Assembly: GCA_029850565.1 (NCBI GenBank)
Contig: JARCRR010000218.1
Location: 1-12,038 of the forward strand
Origin: Gallionella sp.
GTDB lineage: Bacteria; Pseudomonadota; Gammaproteobacteria; Burkholderiales; Gallionellaceae
Direction of reading: 5' to 3'
DNA: 12,038 nt
Shown: one piece after another, positions 1 to 6,590 of the stretch
How the letters are laid out: each line of letters starts with the position of its first letter
How positions within the stretch are numbered: position 1 is the first letter of the stretch
Notes under the pieces: generated by a model
What the model saw: only the letters and a program-made list of their open reading frames with translations
The model's database searches: none
Told to the model about the DNA's origin: nothing
Position numbers and translations under genes: made by a program

Positions 1-2
1 CC

Positions 3-146
3 GAAGTCACTTTGATGAAGATGCACCCCGCCCAACTTTCCCAACTTTCAGATCATTGCCAGTTGCATTTCAATCAGGCGTTCTTGCATGTGCTGGCGGA
101 TCGTTTGCGCATGGCGGATGACCGCTTCTCCAAACTTATCAGCTAA
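3..146 (+). CDS. C-terminal end of a cyclic-nucleotide-binding protein, paralogue of the kinase at 607 (partial, 5' end outside window)
   Basis: An open frame enters from the left edge (first complete codon at 3) and ends at TAA 144-146, leaving 47 visible residues. They match the last 47 residues of the kinase/cNMP protein at 607-1887 at 33 positions with no gaps, including the stretch QLSDHCQLHFNQAF and the ending DRLRMAD.RF.KL. In that protein this segment is the last part of the cyclic-nucleotide-binding domain and its C-terminal helix. The upstream gene is therefore very probably a tandem paralogue. Whether it also carries a kinase domain cannot be seen, because its N-terminus is outside the window. 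It lies 36 nt before ridA on the same strand, so co-transcription is likely. Confidence 0.8.
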   Translation, partial: EVTLMKMHPAQLSQLSDHCQLHFNQAFLHVLADRLRMADDRFSKLIS

Positions 147-182
147 AATCCGCCGTTCTTTTCACTCATGAGGCAACACAAC

Positions 183-569
183 ATGGCAACCAAAATCATC
201 ATACAGACCCCCGATGCACCCGCCGCCATCGGCACCTATTCGCAGGCCGTGCGTGTGGACGACACCGTCTATCTTTCCGGCCAGATCGGCCTCGACCCCG
301 ACACCATGATCCTGGCGGACGGCATCGAAGCACAAGTGAACCGCGTGTTCCAGAACCTGCGTGCGGTCGCCGATGCATCCGGCGGCAGCCTGGACGACGT
401 GGTGAAGTTGAACATCTACCTCACCGATCTCATCCATTTCGCCAAAGTGAACGAGATCATGGCGACCTATTTCAGCCAGCCCTACCCTGCTCGCGCCGCT
501 GTCGGCGTCGCCACCCTGCCGCGCGGTGCACTGGTCGAAGCCGACGGCGTACTCGTCCTGCAGGACTGA
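183..569 (+). CDS. ridA: RidA-family (YjgF/YER057c/UK114) reactive enamine/imine deaminase, 128 aa
   Basis: RidA proteins are cytosolic trimers that hydrolyse reactive 2-aminoacrylate and other enamine/imine products of PLP enzymes to keto acids and ammonia. The length equals E. coli RidA (128 aa). Visible family features are the N-terminal APAAIGTYSQ (residues 12-21), the core SGQIG (32-36), the catalytic arginine in YPARAAV (R104, equivalent to R105 in E. coli) and the glutamate in ALVEAD (E119, equivalent to E120). R104 and E119 suggest an active deaminase rather than a non-enzymatic homologue. I chose ATG 183 because AGG lies 9 nt upstream and the family begins here; ATG 168 would add five unconserved residues. 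It ends 37 nt before the kinase start and follows a kinase-like paralogue by 36 nt, so the three genes may be one transcript. The substrate in this setting is not evident. Confidence 0.93.
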   Translation: MATKIIIQTPDAPAAIGTYSQAVRVDDTVYLSGQIGLDPDTMILADGIEAQVNRVFQNLRAVADASGGSLDDVVKLNIYLTDLIHFAKVNEIMATYFSQPYPARAAVGVATLPRGALVEADGVLVLQD

Positions 570-606
570 CACCCCCGCCAAACAGCATCACCCAGCCGAC
601 AACACC

Positions 607-1887
607 ATGACCCAACCGCAGAACATCGGAAAATATTCCATCGTCAAAAAACTCGGTCAGGGTGCGACCAGCACCGTGTATCTCGGCTTCGATACCTTCG
701 CCAAGCGCGACGTGGCAATCAAGGTGCTGAAGCAGGAGATATTGAACGACCCCAAGATGGGCAAGGTGTATCAGCGCCAACTCGATAACGAGGCTTCACT
801 GGTCGGCAGATTGTCGCATCCGCACATCGTGGCCATCTACGACGCACTGATTGGCGACGATGCCAGCCACATCGTGATGGAATATGTGAACGGCGGCACA
901 CTGGAGAAACATGCCGAACCGGATGATCTGTTGCCCATCGACCGCGTCGTGGAATACATGTTCAAGTGCTGCCGGGCCCTGAACTACGCACAGTTCAACG
1001 GCGTCATCCACCGCGACATCAAACCGGCAAACATGCTGATGACCGAAGAAGGCGACATCAAGATCTCCGACATGGGCGCGGCACTGATACTGGACCTCGA
1101 GCAGACACAAGTGAACAACCTCGGCTCGCCCAGCTACATGTCACCGGAACAGATCCGTGCCGAAACATTGACGCACCAGACCGACATCTACTCGCTCGGC
1201 GTGGTGATGTACCGTCTGCTCACCGGACATGCGCCCTATCAGGCGCAAAGTCTGGCCAGCCTGTGTCACCAGATATTGAATATGACACCGCCCACCCTGC
1301 GCTCCCATCGCGCCAGCGTGCCTCCGGAGTTGGAACGCGTCGTTTTGCGTGCCATGCACAAAGAGAAATCCGAGCGCTACCCGAACTGGAAGGACTTCGG
1401 CAGCGACCTCGCGGCCTTGGGACGTTTCGAACAAGCCGATGTCGAGACCAACCAGACCGAGAAATTCACCACCCTGCGTGAGATGTCGTTGTTCAAAGAC
1501 TTTACCGACACCGAGTTGTGGGAGATCCTGCGCGTCGGCAGTTGGCAGAAACAGCCCGCGCAGACCGTGCTGATGCGCGAAGACGAGATGGGTGATGATT
1601 TTTACATCATGGTCGAAGGCAGTGTGAACGTGACCAAGAACGGCAAACTGCTCAACCTCATCAGTCGCGACGATTGTTTCGGCGAGATGTCCTATATTAG
1701 CGGCAGGGTCGTGCCGCGTTCCGCCACCGTCACTGCCAGCACCGAAGTCACCGTGTTGCGCATCGCCCCCAAACTACTCGGACAGCTCTCCGACCACTGC
1801 CAACTGCATTTCAACCAGGCGTTCCTGCGCGTGATGGCAGACCGGCTGCGCATGGCGGATACTCGCTTTGCCAAGTTGGCGAACTAG
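607..1887 (+). CDS. Ser/Thr protein kinase (Hanks type) with C-terminal cyclic-nucleotide-binding domain, 426 aa
   Basis: The N-terminal half is a Hanks-type kinase with most subdomains visible: glycine loop GQGATSTVYLG (17-27), VAIK with ATP-binding K39, alpha-C glutamate near E62, hinge MEYVNGG, catalytic loop HRDIKPAN (D137, N142), DMG in place of DFG (D155), activation-segment end YMSPEQ (178-182) and DIYSLG (193-198). The set is complete, so it is probably active. From about residue 292 to 410 there is a CAP/PKA-type cNMP-binding fold with FYIMVEGSV and a phosphate-binding cassette FGEMSYISGRVVPRSA (358-373), including E360 and R371. No transmembrane helix is visible, so it should be cytosolic. 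Domain order is the reverse of eukaryotic PKG. ATG 607 gives the family-like MTQPQNIGKYSI start; the longer open frame back to 526 overlaps ridA. No strong Shine-Dalgarno is visible. Ligand and targets are unknown. Confidence 0.92.
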   Translation: MTQPQNIGKYSIVKKLGQGATSTVYLGFDTFAKRDVAIKVLKQEILNDPKMGKVYQRQLDNEASLVGRLSHPHIVAIYDALIGDDASHIVMEYVNGGTLEKHAEPDDLLPIDRVVEYMFKCCRALNYAQFNGVIHRDIKPANMLMTEEGDIKISDMGAALILDLEQTQVNNLGSPSYMSPEQIRAETLTHQTDIYSLGVVMYRLLTGHAPYQAQSLASLCHQILNMTPPTLRSHRASVPPELERVVLRAMHKEKSERYPNWKDFGSDLAALGRFEQADVETNQTEKFTTLREMSLFKDFTDTELWEILRVGSWQKQPAQTVLMREDEMGDDFYIMVEGSVNVTKNGKLLNLISRDDCFGEMSYISGRVVPRSATVTASTEVTVLRIAPKLLGQLSDHCQLHFNQAFLRVMADRLRMADTRFAKLAN

Positions 1888-1944
1888 ATTCAGAGTCCAA
1901 ATAACGTGACCTATCTCCCATTTTTCAGCATGGAGGATTAACGC

Positions 1945-2697
1945 ATGAGCAAGCAAAACGGAATGATGAAGAGATTCGCCAAACTCGCAACACTCTTGAT
2001 TCTTGGTGCAAGCATGAGTGCTTGTGCGGGTTTGTTTGGTTTTGGTGGGACGAGTTGGAAAGAGGAAGCCTTGCAACCGGATGGTCAGAAGATTGTTGTT
2101 GACCGTGAGGTTAGTCGCAAAGGTCGGCATGAAATTGGTCAAAGTCCGCCGATTGGAAATCAGAGTCTGGCGTTCACTATGCCTGTCACTGGAGAGCGTG
2201 TGAAGTGGGAAGACACCTACAGCGAAGAATTAGGTAGTGCGAGTTTTAATCCTATGCTGCTGGTCGTTTTGAAGGGCAAGGCCTATGTGCTGTCGGCCCC
2301 AGCAGGATGCCTGTCTTACAACAAGTGGGGAAGGCCTAACCCTCCCTACGTCATCTTCAAAAACGAAGGCAAAGAGTGGAATCGTATTTCTATACAAGAA
2401 CTGCCGACAGAAATTGTGAATCCGAATTTAATCATCTCTTCACCTGATGACGAAGTCGAGCAGAGCGGCAAGAGATTTATTACTGCTGAAATGATTGGGC
2501 GTATGAATCAAGGTTTCAAACAACCCGAGTACCAAACCATCCTGCGCGAGCCAATACGAAGCGCGGGGCAGGGTTGTCCAGTTTCTACAACGATGATGGG
2601 GAAGCCCGTAGCGCCTGTGGTGGATGGGGAAATTCTTTATTACAACTGGTGGCCATTAGCTACAGATTGGCTTGGCAGGAACTATGGCAGCAAGTAG
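1945..2697 (+). CDS. Putative lipoprotein of unknown function, 250 aa
   Basis: I do not recognise the family. The N-terminus has basic residues (MMKRFAK), a hydrophobic stretch LATLLILGASM, and a lipobox-like MSAC placing the lipidated cysteine at C27, so signal peptidase II processing and membrane anchoring in the cell envelope are likely. The mature part is soluble-looking, with scattered W and P, two or three further cysteines (in PAGCLSYN and GQGCPVS) that could pair, and an aromatic C-terminus (YYNWWPLATDW). The start at 1945 is supported by GGAGG at 1932-1936. Base and codon use are clearly more AT-rich than the flanking kinase and recG (many T- and A-ending codons), suggesting recent acquisition. 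A truncated small frame follows 36 nt downstream, possibly a former partner gene. Confidence 0.7.
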   Translation: MSKQNGMMKRFAKLATLLILGASMSACAGLFGFGGTSWKEEALQPDGQKIVVDREVSRKGRHEIGQSPPIGNQSLAFTMPVTGERVKWEDTYSEELGSASFNPMLLVVLKGKAYVLSAPAGCLSYNKWGRPNPPYVIFKNEGKEWNRISIQELPTEIVNPNLIISSPDDEVEQSGKRFITAEMIGRMNQGFKQPEYQTILREPIRSAGQGCPVSTTMMGKPVAPVVDGEILYYNWWPLATDWLGRNYGSK

Positions 2698-2733
2698 CGC
2701 CAACATTTGACATCACTATTTAAGGGGAAAAAC

Positions 2734-2793
2734 ATGGCAACGACAATCGAATATACATTGATGGCAGGCGCTTCTTACATTTCCAAACAATAG
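2734..2793 (+). pseudogene. Short remnant: N-terminus of a lost gene (19 codons then TAG)
   Basis: ATG 2734 has a good Shine-Dalgarno (AAGGGG at 2722-2727) and opens a 19-residue frame, MATTIEYTLMAGASYISKQ, closed by TAG 2791-2793. The first 17 residues resemble, from memory, the start of large lipase-like or RTX-like proteins of proteobacteria that begin with a D/EY.LMAG..Y motif followed by N.FP.P.GW. That continuation is missing here. The simplest reading is a decayed gene whose 5' end and ribosome-binding site survive after a deletion or a mobile-repeat event. A real 19-aa peptide is the alternative. It shares the AT-rich character of the lipoprotein gene just upstream. Confidence 0.4.
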
Positions 2794-2812
2794 GGGACAG
2801 GCTGCATTTCCC
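2793..2812 (+). repeat. Short repeat-like sequence abutting the recG start
   Basis: The 20 bases after the remnant frame begin GGGGACAGGCTGC and end in TTTCCC, with GGGA/TCCC ends (2794-2797 and 2809-2812) able to pair. From memory, GGGGACAGGCT.CATTT strings recur in intergenic regions of beta- and gammaproteobacteria and near REP-associated Y1 transposase genes. No second copy occurs in this window, so repeat status is unproven. It lies exactly between the remnant stop and the TTG start of recG. Confidence 0.3.
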
Positions 2813-4846
2813 TTGAGCACACCCTCCAAAATCTCCCCAACAACCTTGGCAAAACTCGCCAAGCTGGGCATCCATCATCGTGCCGATCTGTTGCTGCATC
2901 TGCCGCTACGTTACGAGGACGAGACTCACCTCACGCCCATCGCCGATGCACAGCCGGGGATGACGGTGCAGGTGCAGGGTGTCATCACGCACAGCGAGGT
3001 GATGTTCCGGCCGCGTCGCAGCTTGGTGTGTCGTCTGATGGAAGGCCACGAAGAACTCACCTTACGCTTCCTCAACTTCTACCCCAGCCAGCAAAAACAA
3101 CTCGCCGTGGGCAAACAGATTCGTGCGATTGGTGAGGTGAGAATGGGTTATTTCGGCTTGGAGATGGTGCACCCGAAATGTCGCACGGCAGATGACGACA
3201 CTCCCTTGCAGCAAAGCCTCACACCCATCTACCCGACCACGGCAGGGCTTGCGCAGCCTGTGTTGCGCAAGCTCATCAACAATGCGCTGGAGACCATCCC
3301 TCTCACCGACACTCTGCCCGCGCCGCTGTTGAAGAGATTGAAACTGGCCGACTTCGGCGACAGTCTGCGTCTGTTGCACAACCCGGAAGCGGACGTCTCG
3401 GCGACCGCACTGGAAGAACACAACCACGATGCGTGGCGACGCATCAAGTTCGACGAACTGTTGGCACAGCAACTCTCGATGCGTGTGCATCACCGTGAGC
3501 GCAGCAAACGCATCGCCCCCGCTTTGCCGCCGCATCAAAAGTTGACCGCCGCCTTGTTGAAGAAGCTGCCATTCAAACTCACGGGCGCGCAACAGAAAGT
3601 GTGGAAAGAGATTGCGCACGACCTCACGCAAGTTCACCCTATGCAGCGTCTGTTGCTGGGTGATGTGGGTAGCGGCAAGACCATCGTCGCCGCACTCGCC
3701 GCGCTGCAAGCCATCGAGAACGGTTATCAAGTCGCCATCATGGCGCCGACGGAGATATTGGCCGAACAGCATTACCTCAAGTTGAGCGAGTGGCTGGTAC
3801 CGCTCGGCATCGAACCGGTATGGCTCTCCGGCAGTTTGAAGAAGAAGGAGAAGACCGCCGCCGCCGAACGCATCGCGTCCGGCGACACGCTGCTCGCCAT
3901 CGGTACCCATGCCCTGTTCCAAGCCTCGGTCGAATTCAACAAGCTCGGGCTCGTCATCGTGGATGAGCAGCACAAGTTCGGGGTGCAGCAACGCCTCTCC
4001 CTGCGCAACAAAGGCGACGAGCCGCATCAACTCATGATGAGCGCCACCCCCATCCCGCGCACCTTGGCGATGAGTTACTACGCCGACCTTGACGTGTCTG
4101 TCATCGACGAGCTGCCGCCCGGCCGCACGCCCATCGTCACCAAGCTGGTGAGTGATGCACGGCGCGACGAGGTATTCGAGCGCGTGCGTGCCGCTTGCTT
4201 GGCAGGCCGTCAGGCGTATTGGGTGTGTCCACTCATCGAGGAATCGGACGCACTGGAAGTGGAATTGCAGAACGCCATAGCGACGCATCAACAATTGACC
4301 GAGGCACTACCCGAACTGAATGTCGGCTTGGCACATGGCCGTTTACCGTCTGCGGAAAAAGCCGCTGTGATGGCGGCATTCAAAGCGGGTGAGTTGCACC
4401 TGCTGGTCGCCACCACCGTCATCGAAGTCGGCGTGGATGTGCCCAACGCCAGCCTGATGGTGATCGACCACGCCGAGCGCATGGGGCTGGCGCAACTGCA
4501 TCAACTGCGCGGTCGCGTGGGTCGCGGTGCGGCAGAAAGTATGTGCGTGTTGTTGTTTATGCAGCCGCTTTCCGAGCTGGCGCGCGAACGCTTGAAAGTC
4601 ATCTACGAGAACACCGACGGCTTCGTCATCGCGCAACAAGACTTACAATTGCGCGGCCCCGGCGAACTGCTGGGCGCACGGCAGAGCGGCGTGGCGATGT
4701 TGCGTTTCGCCGACCTGACCGAAGACGAAGACCTACTGGAACAGGCACGACTGACCGCAGACGAATTGCTGCGCGACGCACCCGATGTGGCGCGAGCACA
4801 CCTACAAAGATGGATGGCGAACAAACATGACTTCTTGCAAGTCTGA
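2813..4846 (+). CDS. recG: ATP-dependent DNA helicase RecG, 677 aa
   Basis: RecG is a superfamily 2 helicase that reverses stalled replication forks and processes branched DNA. The whole protein aligns by eye with E. coli RecG (693 aa). The N-terminal wedge region begins LLLHLPLRYEDETHL (26-40) with the OB-fold following. Walker A is GDVGSGKT (283-290), motif II is DEQH (384-387, followed by KFG rather than the more usual RFG), motif III SATPIPRT (410-417), then IDELPPGRTP (431-440), and motif VI HQLRGRVGRG (563-572). The RecG-specific C-terminal block DLQLRGPGELLGARQSG is intact. The frame has no ATG before codon 50, and a stop (2759-2761) precedes a region without ATG or GTG, so TTG 2813 is the start; its Shine-Dalgarno is weak. 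The end overlaps ubiC by 20 nt. Confidence 0.97.
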   Translation: MSTPSKISPTTLAKLAKLGIHHRADLLLHLPLRYEDETHLTPIADAQPGMTVQVQGVITHSEVMFRPRRSLVCRLMEGHEELTLRFLNFYPSQQKQLAVGKQIRAIGEVRMGYFGLEMVHPKCRTADDDTPLQQSLTPIYPTTAGLAQPVLRKLINNALETIPLTDTLPAPLLKRLKLADFGDSLRLLHNPEADVSATALEEHNHDAWRRIKFDELLAQQLSMRVHHRERSKRIAPALPPHQKLTAALLKKLPFKLTGAQQKVWKEIAHDLTQVHPMQRLLLGDVGSGKTIVAALAALQAIENGYQVAIMAPTEILAEQHYLKLSEWLVPLGIEPVWLSGSLKKKEKTAAAERIASGDTLLAIGTHALFQASVEFNKLGLVIVDEQHKFGVQQRLSLRNKGDEPHQLMMSATPIPRTLAMSYYADLDVSVIDELPPGRTPIVTKLVSDARRDEVFERVRAACLAGRQAYWVCPLIEESDALEVELQNAIATHQQLTEALPELNVGLAHGRLPSAEKAAVMAAFKAGELHLLVATTVIEVGVDVPNASLMVIDHAERMGLAQLHQLRGRVGRGAAESMCVLLFMQPLSELARERLKVIYENTDGFVIAQQDLQLRGPGELLGARQSGVAMLRFADLTEDEDLLEQARLTADELLRDAPDVARAHLQRWMANKHDFLQV

Positions 4847-5369
4847 CCGATTCTGGAACGACATGACCTCGGGCTGCGATACCGCACTACACCCGTGGCT
4901 GCACGACCACGGCTCACTCACCCAACGCATCCAGCAACGCTGCGGCACCTTCGCTGTGCAACCCGTGCGCAGCGGCTTGGCACGCATCGCCTACGACGAA
5001 TCTACTTTGCTTGGCATCGCACCGCATCAACTCGCCTACTCGCGTGAAGTGTTCCTGCATGCCGATGGCAAACCCGTGGTGTTCGCTCACAGCACCTGTG
5101 CACCCGAGCATCTGCGCGGCGCATGGAAAGCGATGGGCGGATTGGGCAATCGTTCACTCGGTTCTTTGCTGTTCACCCACCCATTGGTGGTACGCCAACC
5201 GCTGCACTTCAAAGCACTGCGCGCGCATCACCCGCTCTATCGCAGCGCCGCACAGACCTTGGGGATTGAGCCCGACATCTTGTGGGCGCGCCGCTCGCTG
5301 TTCACTCTGCATGGCGCACCGCTGTTGGTGACAGAGGTGTTCTTGCCGGAGATATTGAAGCTCAAGTAA
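4827..5369 (+). CDS. ubiC: Chorismate pyruvate-lyase UbiC, 180 aa
   Basis: UbiC converts chorismate to 4-hydroxybenzoate plus pyruvate, the first committed step of ubiquinone synthesis; it is a soluble cytosolic enzyme. Recognisable blocks are WLHDHGSLTQRI (24-35), SREVFLHADGKP (72-83, R73 matching the active-site arginine R76 of E. coli), the NRSLGSLLF loop (108-116) and the C-terminal ARRSLFTLHGAPLLVTEVFLP (154-174) with the catalytic glutamate E170. E. coli UbiC is 165 aa, so 180 is slightly long. ATG 4827 overlaps recG by 20 nt and keeps an N-terminal Trp that I expect in beta homologues; ATG 4863 (168 aa, GGAA just upstream) is the alternative. ubiA, the next enzyme in the pathway, follows 22 nt downstream, so the two are surely co-expressed. 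Confidence 0.93.
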   Translation: MTSCKSDRFWNDMTSGCDTALHPWLHDHGSLTQRIQQRCGTFAVQPVRSGLARIAYDESTLLGIAPHQLAYSREVFLHADGKPVVFAHSTCAPEHLRGAWKAMGGLGNRSLGSLLFTHPLVVRQPLHFKALRAHHPLYRSAAQTLGIEPDILWARRSLFTLHGAPLLVTEVFLPEILKLK

Positions 5370-5391
5370 GACCGCAGGTTAAAATGGCGAC

Positions 5392-6255
5392 ATGAAAATC
5401 GCCGAACGCCTCCGCCTCTACATCCAACTCACCCGCCTGCACCGCCCCATCGGCATTTTGCTTTTGCTGTGGCCGACGCTGTGGGCGGTGTGGATCGCAA
5501 GCCACGGACATCCTTCGTGGCTCGTCCTCGCCATCTTCACCCTTGGCACCGTGCTGATGCGCTCCGCCGGATGCGCGGTGAACGACTACGCCGACCGCCA
5601 CATCGACAAGCATGTGAAGCGCACACAAGACCGCCCGCTCACCAGCGGCAAAGTGAGTGAACGCGAGACCTTGTGGCTGGCCATCGTGTTGGCACTGACA
5701 GCCTTCGCGCTCATCCTGCCGCTCAATCCGCTCACGTGGATATTGGCCTTCCCCGCCGTGTTCCTCGCCGCGAGTTATCCCTTCACCAAACGCTTCTTCG
5801 CCATCCCGCAAGCCTACCTCGGCATCGCCTTCGGCTTCGGCATCCCCATGGCGTTCGCCGCCACACTCGGCCACGTGCCGCCTGTCGCATGGGCGCTGCT
5901 GCTCGCCAACGTGTTCTGGGCCATCGCGTACGACACCGAATACGCAATGGTAGATAGGGACGACGACATTAACCTCGACATCCATTCATCCGCACTGTTC
6001 TTCGGCAAATACGATGTCATCGCCGTGATGGCGTGCTACCACCTCACCTTGCTGCTGCTGGCGATAGCGGGATTGATGGCAGACCTGGGACAACTCTACT
6101 TCGTCGGCTTGATCATCGCCGAGGGTATCGCCTGGTACCACTACACCCTCATCAAAGAAAGAAGCCGCGACAAATGCTTCGCGGCTTTCTTGCATAACAA
6201 CTGGTTCGGGGCGGCGGTGTTTGCGGGAATAACGGCAGATTATTGGGTGAAGTGA
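5392..6255 (+). CDS. ubiA: 4-hydroxybenzoate octaprenyltransferase UbiA, 287 aa
   Basis: UbiA attaches the polyprenyl tail to 4-hydroxybenzoate, the product of UbiC, at the inner membrane. The length is typical (E. coli 290 aa). Both Asp-rich prenyl-diphosphate/Mg2+ motifs are present: NDYADRHID (64-72) and YDTEYAMVDRDDD (180-192). The N-terminus RLHRPIGILLLLWPTLWAVW and the repeated hydrophobic segments fit eight or nine transmembrane helices, and the C-terminal CFAAFLHNNWFG is the conserved final block. The start at 5392 places the family-conserved RL...TRLHRPIG at the usual position; a Shine-Dalgarno is not obvious, suggesting translation coupled to ubiC. No catalytic residue appears missing. 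Confidence 0.97.
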   Translation: MKIAERLRLYIQLTRLHRPIGILLLLWPTLWAVWIASHGHPSWLVLAIFTLGTVLMRSAGCAVNDYADRHIDKHVKRTQDRPLTSGKVSERETLWLAIVLALTAFALILPLNPLTWILAFPAVFLAASYPFTKRFFAIPQAYLGIAFGFGIPMAFAATLGHVPPVAWALLLANVFWAIAYDTEYAMVDRDDDINLDIHSSALFFGKYDVIAVMACYHLTLLLLAIAGLMADLGQLYFVGLIIAEGIAWYHYTLIKERSRDKCFAAFLHNNWFGAAVFAGITADYWVK

Positions 6256-6311
6256 AATCTCACTCCTGCTTGCCATCTAAACCCATCACCAAACCTTTAC
6301 TGACACCCTCA

Positions 6312-6536
6312 ATGGACACCGAAGATACAAAGCCGACTGATAAAGTCATGTGCCATTGCAGCGGCACCAAGCGCGACAATATTCAACAACTGTTCGCGCA
6401 AGGTTTGGATATACATGCCATTTCCAGATGGACGGGCGCACTCTCTGGCTGCGGAGGCTGCGAATGGGATATCGCAGATTTTTTGAAAGAGCTTGCCGAA
6501 CAGAATGTCGCCAACTCGGAAGCTCCACTAGACTGA
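6312..6536 (+). CDS. Bfd-like (2Fe-2S)-binding protein, 74 aa
   Basis: The core has the four cysteines of the BFD-like [2Fe-2S] domain: CHC (C14, C16) and GCGGC (C47, C50), about 30 residues apart with a helical middle (RDNIQQLFAQGLDIHAISRWTG). In bacterioferritin-associated ferredoxin such a domain passes electrons to bacterioferritin to release stored iron; similar domains occur in NirB and other flavoenzymes. There is no bacterioferritin in the window, so the partner is open. ATG 6312 gives MDTEDTKPTDKVMCHC; the frame extends back to 6243 over the end of ubiA, and ATG 6348 would start right at the cysteine motif. No strong Shine-Dalgarno is visible. It follows ubiA by 56 nt and converges on the rubredoxin reductase gene. 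Confidence 0.8.
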   Translation: MDTEDTKPTDKVMCHCSGTKRDNIQQLFAQGLDIHAISRWTGALSGCGGCEWDIADFLKELAEQNVANSEAPLD

Positions 6537-6562
6537 ATTTCGACTAACTCATTTTTCTAATA

Positions 6563-6579
6563 CGAGTGTGTCTGACTCG
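6563..6579. repeat. REP-like short palindrome between convergent genes
   Basis: CGAGT (6563-6567) and ACTCG (6575-6579) form a perfect 5-bp inverted repeat around a 7-nt loop, GTGTCTG. It lies in the 54-bp gap between the converging bfd-like and rubredoxin reductase genes. No run of T follows on either strand, so it is not a typical intrinsic terminator. GAGTCAGACAC-type strings recur in REP-like intergenic repeats of related bacteria (from memory). Only one copy is in the window. Confidence 0.35.
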
Positions 6580-6590
6580 AATACTGCCCC

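Noticed and set aside
526..606. Longer N-terminus for the kinase starting inside ridA
   Set aside because: The extra 27 residues are out-of-frame ridA sequence and not kinase-like; the kinase fold begins just after ATG 607.
3062..4294. Long open frame (410 codons) on the minus strand inside recG
   Set aside because: It is antisense to highly conserved RecG motifs, its translation is rich in Q, R, H and V with no recognisable domain, and such frames arise from G/C-ending codons on the other strand.
5362..5985. Minus-strand open frame (207 codons) opposite ubiA
   Set aside because: It is antisense to UbiA, has a biased G/E/H/R composition, and shows no domain.
6162..6187. Terminator-like hairpin (AAGCCGCGA / TCGCGGCTT, 8-nt loop, then TCTT) within ubiA
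   Set aside because: It lies in codons for a conserved UbiA block (RDKCFAAFLHNN), the following T-run is short and interrupted, and termination inside the essential gene is unlikely; it is best seen as a by-product of coding.
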